From: Syncephalis fuscata
Taxonomy: Eukaryota > Zoopagomycota > Zoopagomycetes > Zoopagales > Piptocephalidaceae
Length of the DNA: 64,000 nt
NCBI GenBank assembly: GCA_025786725.1
Contig: JAHLTZ010000027.1
Coordinates: 330,703 to 394,702, forward strand
Direction of reading: 5' to 3'
Positions 36,603-47,045 of the stretch are shown here, piece after piece. The notes under the pieces are model-generated. The model searched no databases. It worked only from the letters and a program-made list of their open reading frames with translations, and had not been told where the DNA came from. Every line of letters begins with the position of its first letter. Within the stretch, counting starts at the first letter, position 1. Made by a program: the position numbers and the translations under genes.

Positions 36603-38819
36603 ATGTCGGCTTTCAATTCTAAAAGCCAGGAGATTGAACAGTCCATTCACAGCTTATTGCCAGAGAAACCGCAAGAACAAGATGCTTTCGCCGACCAGAT
36701 TAATGATGATGACGACGATGAAAACTCGCCGTTTGAGATTGTTCGCGCAACAGTGAGCAACAAGGATGATCCGACCATGCCTACAATGACATTTCGATTT
36801 TGGATACTTGGGCTGTTTTTTACTGTTGTTCTTTCATTCATTAATCAGTTTTTTTGGTTTCGCGAGACGCCGTTAGTTGTTGGTATTCTTGTGGTTCAGC
36901 TACTGTCATATCCACTTGGTAAGGTAATGGCACATTTCCTGCCTTCAAAATACATTCATATTGGCCGATTAAGATTTTCAATGAATCCTGGGCCTTTTAA
37001 CATCAAGGAACACGTACTTATCACTGCCTGTGCCAATGCCTCGGCCGGCACGGCATATGCAATTGATATTGTCACGATTAAACGCATATTTTACAAACAA
37101 GATCTGGGATTTTTACAATCCTTTGTGCTTGTAGTTACCACACAGTGTCTTGGCTACGGTCTAGCTGGCGTTTGTCGCCGATTTCTAGTTAGACCGGCTG
37201 CTATGATTTGGCCAGCAAATTTGGTAAACATTGCTCTTTTTCGTACATTGCACGAAGAGACTAGTATTACACGTAATGGCGAAACATCAACACACGGACC
37301 AACACGGATTCGCTTTTTTACAATAGCGGCAACGTGCAGCTTTGTCTACTACTTTCTTCCGGGTTTCTTGGCCCCATTTCTTACTACCGTTTCATTAATG
37401 TGCTACATTTTTCCCAATAACAAATTACTAAGTCAAGTCGGCTCTGGTTCCCGAGGACTTGGCTTTTTGGCTTTTACTCTTGACTGGAATACAGTCGTGT
37501 CGTTTTTGCTTTCTCCACTAATCACGCCTTTCTGGGCCGAATGCAACATTATAATTGGCTTCTGTCTTATCACTTGGTGTCTAATTCCAGCAGGCTTTTT
37601 CTCGGATATTTGGGATGCCAAAACATTTCCCATTATTTCCAGTAAATTGTTTACAAGTAATGGAAGCCGCTATGATACGCTATCATTGCTCAACAAAGAC
37701 CTATCGCTTAATGAAGAAAGATACCAAGCCTACGGGCCCCCGCATCTTTCCTTTTTCTTTGCTATTACCTACGGCGTTGGATTTGCCACTTTAGCTTCAG
37801 TGATCATGCACACAGTACTTTATCATGGCCGTGATATTGTCAATAGATTGCGCGAGTCACGTATGGCCAATGACGACATTCATGCAAAGTTAATGGATCG
37901 CTATCCTGAAGTGCCAGATGTTTGGTACATTGGCATTTTTGTACTGAATCTTATTTTGGCCATCGTTGCCTGTGAGCTTTTTGGATTGGATTTGCCATGG
38001 TGGGGCCTATTAATGGCAGTGCTTATGTCTGCCCTGTTTATACTACCCATTGGCATTATTACAGCAATCGCCAACCAAACTCCTGGACTGAATATTATCA
38101 CCGAATTTGTCATTGGATTTATATTACCGGGCAAACCGATAGCCAATGTTACATTTAAAACGTATGGCTATATATCAATGGCGCAAGGAATAATGCTACT
38201 TAGTGACTTAAAGCTGGGACATTATATGAAAATTCCTCCACGTCACATGCTTATTGCACAGACTGTGGGCACTATTGTGGCCGGCCTAATCAATCTTGCT
38301 ACTGCCTATCTTATGTTTGATCTTATGCCAAATATTTGCCAGGAAACTGAAAAGGTCTGGACATGTTCCAATGCCAATGTCTTTTTCTCTGCGTCAGTAA
38401 TTTGGGGCGTGATTGGGCCTAACAGAATGTTTGGTTCTGAGGGACACTATTCTGCGCTACTATGGTGGTTTCTTATTGGTTTGTTGCTACCAGTTCCATT
38501 CTGGCTACTATCTCGTCGTTTTCCAAATACCTGGCTTCAATACGTACATACGCCGGTAATACTGGGTGCCACAGCCATCATGCCGCCAGCACAGCCTGTT
38601 ATGTATCCAACCTGGTTTCTTATTGGATTTATATTCCAGTTTGTTATATATCGCTACCAGCATCAATGGTGGAGTAAATATAACTATGTCTTGTCTGCTG
38701 CACTGGATTCAGGCGTGGCAATTGCAGGCATTATTATATTCTTTGCTTTCCAGTATCACTCCGTTGAACTGGAATGGTGGGGCACAAAGCAAGATTGTTA
38801 TAATTTTAAAGTACTTTAA
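36603..38819 (+). CDS. OPT-family oligopeptide transporter 1
   Basis: Single exon of 738 residues, a usual length for the OPT family. These are proton-coupled plasma-membrane importers of small peptides and, in some members, metal chelates or glutathione. Visible marks: the cytosolic N-terminus ends in an acidic run and SPFEIVRATVSNKDDPTMP; the OPT signature NPGPFNIKEHVLI is at about residues 128-140; ANQTPGLNIITEFVIGFILP and KTYGYISMAQ precede LKLGHYMKIPPRHMLIAQ, the second signature. About 14 hydrophobic segments span the protein, and the carboxyl end has QHQWWSKYNYVLSAALDSG. The start at 36603 is the first ATG and gives the expected acidic leader. Its closest partner is the gene at 39608-41956, transcribed toward it. 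The substrate cannot be read from sequence. Confidence 0.95.
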   Translation: MSAFNSKSQEIEQSIHSLLPEKPQEQDAFADQINDDDDDENSPFEIVRATVSNKDDPTMPTMTFRFWILGLFFTVVLSFINQFFWFRETPLVVGILVVQLLSYPLGKVMAHFLPSKYIHIGRLRFSMNPGPFNIKEHVLITACANASAGTAYAIDIVTIKRIFYKQDLGFLQSFVLVVTTQCLGYGLAGVCRRFLVRPAAMIWPANLVNIALFRTLHEETSITRNGETSTHGPTRIRFFTIAATCSFVYYFLPGFLAPFLTTVSLMCYIFPNNKLLSQVGSGSRGLGFLAFTLDWNTVVSFLLSPLITPFWAECNIIIGFCLITWCLIPAGFFSDIWDAKTFPIISSKLFTSNGSRYDTLSLLNKDLSLNEERYQAYGPPHLSFFFAITYGVGFATLASVIMHTVLYHGRDIVNRLRESRMANDDIHAKLMDRYPEVPDVWYIGIFVLNLILAIVACELFGLDLPWWGLLMAVLMSALFILPIGIITAIANQTPGLNIITEFVIGFILPGKPIANVTFKTYGYISMAQGIMLLSDLKLGHYMKIPPRHMLIAQTVGTIVAGLINLATAYLMFDLMPNICQETEKVWTCSNANVFFSASVIWGVIGPNRMFGSEGHYSALLWWFLIGLLLPVPFWLLSRRFPNTWLQYVHTPVILGATAIMPPAQPVMYPTWFLIGFIFQFVIYRYQHQWWSKYNYVLSAALDSGVAIAGIIIFFAFQYHSVELEWWGTKQDCYNFKVL

Positions 38820-39607
38820 CGATCACCTTGACTGCATTTTCTTTATTGTTTTAATAAAGTTGAGAAATACAAAGTAGTTGTAATTAAACACTTTGTATTC
38901 GCAAAAAGCTTTAAAATACAAATATTACACCAAATAGCAATTATCAATAAGTTATTTATTGCTATCTTGAGTGCCAGAAAGTAATAACTTTTAAAATAAT
39001 TATAATGTAATGATATGTAGAAACTATATTCAAATGTTTACTAGTATACCAATAATTATACGATGTAATAACAAATTATTTGTGTATTAATTAATGCAAA
39101 AACAAAAATGATAAAAAGAGGAATAAAACACAAGATTGAATTATAACATGCTAACTAATGTTAATTACTTTCATGCTATTCATTCTAAAGATATTTTCTT
39201 TAATCATCAGTCATTTTGTTTTATTCTTTATTTATCCTCCTCCTTTCATAGCAATTTTGTTTGCCTAGTGTTTTATTAGCAAGAACACATACACATATGC
39301 TAGTCCATTCAATACATAAATTGTCAATTACTCAAGCTGAATATTACTACAATAATCAACAACTCTTTTTAGCCCAATGCAAACAAACAATTAATTATAG
39401 TGCTGATTATTACATGTTAAATCTATTTAGTTATTAAGTGTTTGTTTTTGTTATATTTTCTTAAAGCTTTAATAATGTATTTTTATTTTATGTAAATGAA
39501 TAAATAGAAATGTGTGTATAGTTTAGTCTACGGATGGCAACAAATAGCTTTTTGTGCACATATTATGTTGCTTATTAATATAACGTAATGATAGATAAGC
39601 AGGCTGT
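38820..39607. other. 3'-3' spacer between the two OPT genes
   Basis: AT-rich spacer between tail-to-tail paralogues; no gene or motif seen. Confidence 0.6.
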
Positions 39608-41956
39608 TTATTGAGTTGTCATACCCATAATAATTAGAATTCCTATTATCGTTCCTGTTTCAAGTGCCGCTGATAATACATAGTTGTAACGACTCCACCA
39701 GACGTGTCGGTACCTGTATATTATATATTGAAATACGAATGCTGCTATAATCCAGCTATTGTACATGGCCGGCCGTGCCGGTGGCATCATTGCAGTAGCT
39801 GATAAAATAATTGGCGTGTGTACATAATTCCACCAGCTACGCGGGAACCTTCGAGCCAGTAGCCAAAAAGGTAGCGGCATCAATGCACCTATAAGAAATG
39901 CCCATAACAACGTTGCATATCCGTTGTCGGGTGTTTCAAACAGTCGCTTTGGTCCTATTACGCCCCAAATGACCGAGGCTGCATAGAATACCCGTGGACT
40001 TTCGCACGTCCATCCGACCATTTCTTTGCTGCATAGACTTGGATATACGTGAAACATCATAAACATTGTGGCCAAATTGATCGTTCCGGCCAGTAGCGTG
40101 CCAATTACTTGCGCCAAAAACAAATGACGTGGTGGGATTTTCATATAATGTCCTAGCTTCAAATCGGATAGAAATGATATTCCCTGATTCATACTAATGT
40201 AGCCATACGTTTTAAACGTCATATTGGCCACTGGATTACCTGGAATGATGTAGCCAATGATTAGCTCTGTTAGTATATTTAGTCCGGGTGTTTGGTTGGC
40301 TACTGCTGTCATGATACCAACTGGTACAATAAAGAGTGCTGAAAGGCCCACTGCTAATATAACGCCCCACCACGGTAGTCCCAGCTGATATGCTTGGCAA
40401 ATATAGATCGCCACGCCTCCGTTGATCAGCAGAACGGCAATGTACCACCAACTGGGTACCTCTTTATATTGCTTCATTAGGCGTGCGTGTACATCTTCGT
40501 GGCCGGCCCGTGCATCTTTTAAACGAGCCAATATTTCCCGGCCATGATAGAGCACCGTGTGTACTACAACGGACGATAGGGCAGCAAATCCGGCTCCATA
40601 TGTTAATGTGAAAAAGTAGGAAAAATGAGCATTGCCTCGAGCTGCATACTTGTCCAAATCTAGTGTCATTGTTTTTGGATTAAGTACTGCTGCTATATCG
40701 TATTCGTTGCCGGCATGATCGAGTACATCGGCACTAACAATTGGAAAGCGTTGTATATCCCACACATTGGTGTAATAGGCTGCAGGTAAAATGATCCAAC
40801 AGATAACAACAAATCCCACGAATAAATTACAACTGGCCCAGAATGGCGTTACAAGTGGTGATCCCAAATAAGCAACAATATTATTCCAATCAAGGGAGAA
40901 TGACAACACGCCTAATCCTGTTGTACCTGAGCCAATCTGATTCATTACTTGACTTTTTGGTGCTATTAAAGAAAGTATTGATATACTGCTTAGAATAGGA
41001 AAAAAATAGCCTGGAAGAAAATAGTATAATGCGCCAATAACAGTGGCAATAAGAAAAAAGCGCATACGGCTATTAAGTTTCCATCGGTTAACCTGTTGCT
41101 CTTGCGAACTACTATTATTGTTATTGTTGCTAGTATAATCTGTAATAGATGTGCCTGACAGTTCGGTCATTTGGCGTTCACGTTCAATATCTTCATCTTC
41201 GTGCAATGCCCGTAACACGGCAACTGATACTAGATTGGCCGGCCATATCATTGCAGCAGGCCGAATTAAAAACCGATGGCATACACCCGCTAGACCATAA
41301 CCAATACATTGAGTACTTAATATCAGTAGCAGTCCGGCAACAAACGGCAATGGCTGGTTATAAAATACGCGCCGTACAACTACAATGTCCACAGCATACG
41401 CCACAAAAGACGCCGAGTTGGTACATGCTGCAATAAGCGTGTGTTCTTTAATGTTGAACGGTCCGGGATTTAATTGTAAACAGCAAAATCCTAAATTGAT
41501 TTTGGCATCTGGCAAACGAGCCAGCAATCTGCCAAGTGGAAATGACACAAGCTGCACTACAATTGGTGATATAAATATAACATTATCACGAAAAGCCACG
41601 ATTTGATTGATAAAAGCAAGTGTACACGTAAAGAATAGACTAATGGCCCAGAAACGAAATGTAAGCGTTGGTAGTGTTGGATCATCTTTGTTGCTAACGG
41701 TAGCCCGTACAATTTCAAATGGCGAGTCTTCTTCATCTAATACAGCCATGGATTCAAGCGTATCGTCATGATAGGCGGCATCTGCATAATGATAAAGATG
41801 TTCGTCTATGTCATCATTATTGCGGTTGGATGCACCGGCAGATGTTGCGTACAAGCTCGATTCACGGCTAGTTTGCCGCCGCTTGAACAGCATGCCGATA
41901 AACGGCCGAAATGATTTAAACAGCGTTGAGGTAGAAATGGTAGAAAACACGTACAA
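39608..41956 (-). CDS. OPT-family oligopeptide transporter 2
   Basis: Single exon of up to 782 residues from the ATG at 41956; a second Met 22 codons in (MLFKRRQTSRES) is an alternative start. It shares nearly all marks with its neighbour: EEDSPFEIVRATVSNKDDPT, QLNPGPFNIKEHTLIAAC, AVANQTPGLNILTELIIGY, KTYGYISMNQ and LKLGHYMKIPPRHLFLAQ, so it is a multi-pass oligopeptide transporter of the same subgroup. It differs by a longer polar N-terminus and by an Asn/Ser/Gln insertion after the fifth or so membrane segment (SNNNNNSSSQEQQ). The tail-to-tail pair probably arose by local inverted duplication followed by divergence. Substrate unknown. Confidence 0.95.
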   Translation of the reverse strand: MYVFSTISTSTLFKSFRPFIGMLFKRRQTSRESSLYATSAGASNRNNDDIDEHLYHYADAAYHDDTLESMAVLDEEDSPFEIVRATVSNKDDPTLPTLTFRFWAISLFFTCTLAFINQIVAFRDNVIFISPIVVQLVSFPLGRLLARLPDAKINLGFCCLQLNPGPFNIKEHTLIAACTNSASFVAYAVDIVVVRRVFYNQPLPFVAGLLLILSTQCIGYGLAGVCHRFLIRPAAMIWPANLVSVAVLRALHEDEDIERERQMTELSGTSITDYTSNNNNNSSSQEQQVNRWKLNSRMRFFLIATVIGALYYFLPGYFFPILSSISILSLIAPKSQVMNQIGSGTTGLGVLSFSLDWNNIVAYLGSPLVTPFWASCNLFVGFVVICWIILPAAYYTNVWDIQRFPIVSADVLDHAGNEYDIAAVLNPKTMTLDLDKYAARGNAHFSYFFTLTYGAGFAALSSVVVHTVLYHGREILARLKDARAGHEDVHARLMKQYKEVPSWWYIAVLLINGGVAIYICQAYQLGLPWWGVILAVGLSALFIVPVGIMTAVANQTPGLNILTELIIGYIIPGNPVANMTFKTYGYISMNQGISFLSDLKLGHYMKIPPRHLFLAQVIGTLLAGTINLATMFMMFHVYPSLCSKEMVGWTCESPRVFYAASVIWGVIGPKRLFETPDNGYATLLWAFLIGALMPLPFWLLARRFPRSWWNYVHTPIILSATAMMPPARPAMYNSWIIAAFVFQYIIYRYRHVWWSRYNYVLSAALETGTIIGILIIMGMTTQ

Positions 41957-43497
41957 TTAAACTCTTATTGCTATTACTGCTGTACGGTGTTGTTGCTAAT
42001 AGTTGTTGTTGTGAATAAACAAATAATTAGCTAAATATAACATTATTGATTATCCGATAAACTCCATTTGTAATATAGTGATTGACAAGTGTAAATGGCT
42101 AATTTACGTATTTACAAATGCAATAATATAATAATATAAACAATAGTAAACACAGCACTAATATAAGCCCAACAAAGACATTGGCCGTTTGTATTAACAG
42201 ATCACATGTACCACCACCGCTTAGAAAGTAATGCTTACCTTAGACAGGACGATAGATATGGTAGATTATTATGCAATGATTTAAAGTAATTATACTTTAG
42301 ACATACAAAACAACAATTGGCGGTTAGAGTTAGTCGTTCTATTTGTCCTCCTGTTGCAGATTTGTACAGCTGCGTATGCACCTACGTGTAAATACTTTTG
42401 GCAACGCAATGGCTTTACACTGTTGCGGAGATAGTTGACAATTGTAATGTCAGAATTAACGGCCACTAAAAGAGAAAAGTGCCAAAAATGCAAGAATAGA
42501 AGAATAGCACGAAATATTAATAGAAATGTCACTTAAAAGTCATTAAAGTGGCCGTCCATTAATGCAAGAAGTCTGCAAGCTGTAAATGATAAAAGGAAAA
42601 GAAGATGGAAAATAATAATCTAATTGAATTGTGCCACCAGCACATTATAGAACATCTATACACACCCACACCAAACACCCACACGTAATTTCCATGGCTG
42701 TCAAGGCCATTAACTATTGATTACTGACGCAGCCTTGCACTCAAAGTGATACACGGGAGATTGTGTGTGTATGTGAGGCAGCGAACGAAAAGAGGGGAAC
42801 AAGTTATGTAGAGATGAAAAAGGCAGCACGCGTACGACCATGTTAGAATTACTCTAAGGCATCAAATGGATATGACTGTGAGTTTCATGTTCGATATTTC
42901 CTTCTCGTCAGCTGAACGTGATCGCTCGACCGATTAAGCTATAGTTGGCCTAGTAGATAATGCGTCGCAGCCTCGACCATAAACGATTAATGGCAATAAG
43001 GCTATGTTGCTGTTGCTGCCATTGTTGCTGTTGAGATATTTACGCATCAAATGGCCAATCTTGACAAAGATGCAATGTCCTATCATATGTGCTACCGTGG
43101 ATTGGCTTTAAAGATTAGTACTTGGTTTGTTGTATAGAACTGCCTATTAGCATAATTAGATACATTCTAAGAATAGCAGTACCATACTAATGCCCATCTC
43201 TCCGTCTCCCCTTTTCTCTATCTATATAGTAATAGTAGTTTATGACTGCTTCTTCCGTGCATTGTAGCAGTGGACAGTTTTCATAAATGTACTGCGTGTT
43301 TATAGATATTTATGGTAAGCTCTTACGCAAATGTTAACATGTGAATTGGTGGTACATGTTGCTATGCGTAAAAGCATTTTAAAACTCTAGCCTTTTTACG
43401 CCTATAATTCAAACTATTAGTGCTACTTATACTGTATTTCTTAATAAACATAAAACAATGATACAAATAGTTTAATTTATAATGATTTGTTAATATA
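41957..43497. other. Intergenic, nothing recognised
   Basis: Holds the promoter of the second OPT gene at its left. TTGCTGTTGCTGCCATTG trinucleotide-like stretch near 43010-43035. No gene supported. Confidence 0.55.
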
Positions 43498-44445
43498 TTA
43501 ATTGTCTTCATTGTCACTACTGCTACTACTATTACTGGTTGCTGTATTTGTGTCTTCTTCAGTTTGCCATCCATCACCGAGGTCATGGCCTGGTAGCTGC
43601 TCAGTGTTGTTATGTATTTCGTTGGGTGCCGCTGAGAAGGTTGGCTGTTCGGATAATATGCCGTAACAGCCTTCTAAATCTAGCCAACGTAATTGAGGAC
43701 AAGATTCGCGTAAAGTAGCAACAGCCTCATCGGTGATCATTTCACAACTTTGAAGACTAAGCCATTGTAACGATTGACAGCCTTTGGCCAGTTCTATTAT
43801 ACCATCATCTGTTACTTCAGTATCTGTTAAATCGAGTTTAATAAGCTGTGGACACCATTGTGCAATGGCTATGACAGCAATATCCGTAATATAGCAATTG
43901 GCCACTGATAGCTGGCGCAGACTTGATCCACACCAGCTAACGATGGTGGCAAGTGATTGATCACGTATTGGCGTCCAACATATATCCAAATCACTTATGC
44001 CCAATCGTCGTGGCTGTTCGTTATCCGCCGACGATGGCCTATTCGTGTCATGCGATGAAGCTATCGCTGATGACGACGCGGTACGGCTATTACCGATTAA
44101 TTCATTTTGTTTCGATGTATCTAATAATGATTCGTCAAGATTCGTTGCATAACGCATTATAAACGCCAATAGCTCTTTGTCCGATAGTTGCTGCCATCTA
44201 TGAGCAATAAGCGATAGGTCAATTGAGCGTATCCAGCGACCACGCGAAGCGGGTACTCTACGTTGAAACTGACGTAACTGCTCGACTGACGTGAATTCAG
44301 GCGTGTAGTAAAGCCACGGCAGTGCTGCATCTCGAAATGCACGCGATGCATAGATTAACTGAGATAGCGTTGTTTGTTCCGAGTACGCGGCCACATAGCT
44401 AAGTAGCTCGAGTGGCAATGAGCGTGGTGGCAATGACGATAGCAT
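43498..44445 (-). CDS. F-box / leucine-rich-repeat protein
   Basis: Single exon, 315 residues. The N-terminus (SLPPRSLPLELLSYVAAYSE ... ASRAFRDAALPWLYY) has the shape of a fungal F-box: Pro-Leu-Glu-Leu start and a final aromatic helix. After a Ser-rich linker (residues 115-145) come leucine-rich repeats of the FBXL/AMN1 type: LGISDLDICWTPI, LRQLSVANCYITD, LIKLDLTDTEVTDDG, LQWLSLQSCEMITDE and LRWLDLEGCYG. The C-terminus is acidic and Ser-rich. Such proteins give substrate specificity to SCF ligases through Skp1 and cullin-1 (a cullin-1 gene lies at the left edge). Its target is unknown. The repeats are fewer than in long FBXL proteins, so it may be an AMN1-like short form. Confidence 0.8.
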   Translation of the reverse strand: MLSSLPPRSLPLELLSYVAAYSEQTTLSQLIYASRAFRDAALPWLYYTPEFTSVEQLRQFQRRVPASRGRWIRSIDLSLIAHRWQQLSDKELLAFIMRYATNLDESLLDTSKQNELIGNSRTASSSAIASSHDTNRPSSADNEQPRRLGISDLDICWTPIRDQSLATIVSWCGSSLRQLSVANCYITDIAVIAIAQWCPQLIKLDLTDTEVTDDGIIELAKGCQSLQWLSLQSCEMITDEAVATLRESCPQLRWLDLEGCYGILSEQPTFSAAPNEIHNNTEQLPGHDLGDGWQTEEDTNTATSNSSSSSDNEDN

Positions 44446-47045
44446 ACTATAGCTCGTCTTTTGCTCAACACTTGGTATAGACCAATATTTACCTTACTAT
44501 AGCCACTCAAGTCAGTCCACAAGTTAGACTAAAATTGTTTAGCAATGAACTAAATAGTTAAACGAATAAATGGTTGCTGAAGTACTTTTGTTTTTATTTT
44601 CATTTTTATTTTATTTTAGAAAGTTTACAAACCTTGTTTATTTAATTGCATAAATGTATTATCATGTAGCACTACTATACATTCTTTATTAATAATTCAT
44701 TAGCATTTATTATAATTTGATGGTCAAATGACTAATATTTAATAACGCCCAATCTATTGAACATGATGATGGGTGGTGAGTGACATCAGTCATCAAATAC
44801 TCGTCAGCATAGATTCGTTATCCAGTATGCATATATCCACCATTCATCTATATCATTACCATTCTGTCCCACACTACTATGTATCATTTTATGCTATATT
44901 AAACACATTCTATTGTTTATATGTTCTAATATACTTTACTCATTCCACTCATTACGTTATATGTACTACAACTTTACCATTTATTAAACTATTTTCATTA
45001 TACATTTATCATTCTATATATCACTCTATACCCACCTAGCATTACTCTATCCAATGCTATTTTTATTTTTGCTCTAGCTTTATTATTAATAAATTTCGGC
45101 TAAGTTCACTCATCTGTTCATGCATATATGCTCATTAACTTATTCGCTTCTTCAGTCATCAAACTATATGCAATTGGAACTTGTAGTTCAATTATGCGAA
45201 TGCTATTAAATATAGCTATTTGACCACCAATCTAATACAACTACCACTCTATAGATATCATGCTATTAGTTTCTACAATCAAAACTGTCTCGCTTTCAGC
45301 CTTCCATGCTTTTTCTGCTATTTTAATCACTCTGTTTTTTTGTTCTGCTACTGCACTCGCAGTCATTCTAGTATCTGTCACATTTAGAGGAGTATGTTTG
45401 TTTTATCCATGTTTTGTTTAGCTCCTGTATTTCATTATATGTAATAAATCAACACAACTAATAGATAATTATCGTTGTCTTTATTTATTTATGCTACGCT
45501 GATTGATGTTAGCCAGTGGGAGCTACTGTACTTTGACTCTTACATTTTTTATTTACTCATTTCATGCCTTCACTTTTAAATACAATTAAACACTCATTCA
45601 TCACTATAACATGTATAATATTGCATCTAACATTAATTAATTCATGTGTAATTATCAATACAATAGTGTAATTAATTAGTTATTTTCATTATTGCTTTAA
45701 TATATATATATTGTCATTTATTTAGTTAGATTGGCTATAGGGGGAATGGCTGTTTAATAAACAATATTTATAATAATTATACTAATCTTGAGTTTACATC
45801 ACAAATATGCTTAAAATGCAATAGTAGAACATTAAAATATAAAATAGACTATTTAGATACAATAATCCATGTTGTATGTAGCAACAATAACAACAAATGC
45901 GGAACGATGTGAAATTGCAACCATATGGCTTCTATTAATATTCGATCAATCTTTCTACACGTGGTCGTCAACAACAATGATCAACCGCAAACGTTTCAAA
46001 GAAATCAAATGGTATGTTACATATGTATTTAAACCAGTTTATTAAAACAGTATTTTAATAGGAAGTAATATAATTATGCTATGCATAGCAATACAACTTG
46101 ATTGGAATAAATTGTGCTTTGGGGACAGATGTGGGAGTCAAAGTAAAATGCAACTAGCCAGTGTAATAGAATAGTCTAATAACATGTCTAAATGATAGTC
46201 AATATTTTGATTTCTCATTATTTCATTGCCACTTCACATGCATGCTGTGCCATGATCTCGTTTCATCTCTCGCCATCTCGTCGTCCATCCTTGTCGCTTA
46301 AGCCACCTCCACCACCTTGTCATCGTACAAACGAACAGCCCATTTTCTATTTCGTTTCTTTTCTGGCGTCACTCTTTGAAAACATCCGTGCGTGTTGTAA
46401 ATCAGCTAGTCTCTATCGTCTCCGCGCTACTCTATCTGTGTGCGTCTATGCGTGTCCGTGGATAGTGTGGCATATACGGCGGTCAACATACATACACACA
46501 CACCCTCCGCATACTTTTTACTAGGTCAATGAGCAAGTTTCGTCGCATCTATGTAAGTTTTAGTAATAAATAAGCATAAAAACAACGCCGGCTACAGTCG
46601 GTAGATGCACAGGCGTTATAATCTTGGATTGGCCATGAACACTACTATGTAGATACTAGTGTTAAGACAATATTAGCTAGTACAGTATTTTATATGTATT
46701 GTAAATCTTGTCGAACGACGGCAGTTTCCTCCCTAGATGGGTAGCACGCGCCACGTTATCTGTTGCGCTCGTATTGGCCTTCATAAGCATAAAGTGATGG
46801 GCAGTATCAATGTGTCACAGTAAATAGCCATTCTAGTCTTTGTATTAATATTAAGAAGTTGCCACAAGATACTTACCAGTCCATTGTATATTGATATAGA
46901 TACGCTAGTACCGTATTATTAATTAAGCTACATAGCATCGAATAGCTAGTATTTACACGTTGCCGATTTGATTATCTGCCTTCAACTATATTCATCGCCA
47001 AATCTTGGCAGCCTACATAGTTGATAACAAAAGCTTGTTTGAAGA
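44446..47045. other. Intergenic, contains a dispersed repeat copy
   Basis: A copy of the dispersed repeat occupies about 44690-45140. The rest is AT-rich with pyrimidine-rich stretches; a frame at 46192-46524 has no motif and is not supported. The kelch-BTB promoter lies at the right. Confidence 0.55.
44690..45140 (+). repeat. Dispersed repeat, copy A
   Basis: Matches the reverse complement of 59600-60030 over about 430 nt at high similarity by eye, including GAACATGATGATGGGTGGTG, TCGTTATCCAGTATGCATAT and CATTCTGTCCCACACTACTA. Both copies contain a short open frame starting MVSDISHQILV, but the frames diverge later by unlike changes, so protein coding is doubtful. A hairpin ATTTGA-TGG-TCAAAT sits at about 44715. 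No terminal inverted repeat or target duplication was clear. Confidence 0.8.

Noticed and set aside
44773-45039. Short gene MVSDISHQILV... and its partner at 59703-59963
   Set aside because: Similarity is explained by the dispersed repeat; the translations differ by frame-altering and radical changes and have no family.
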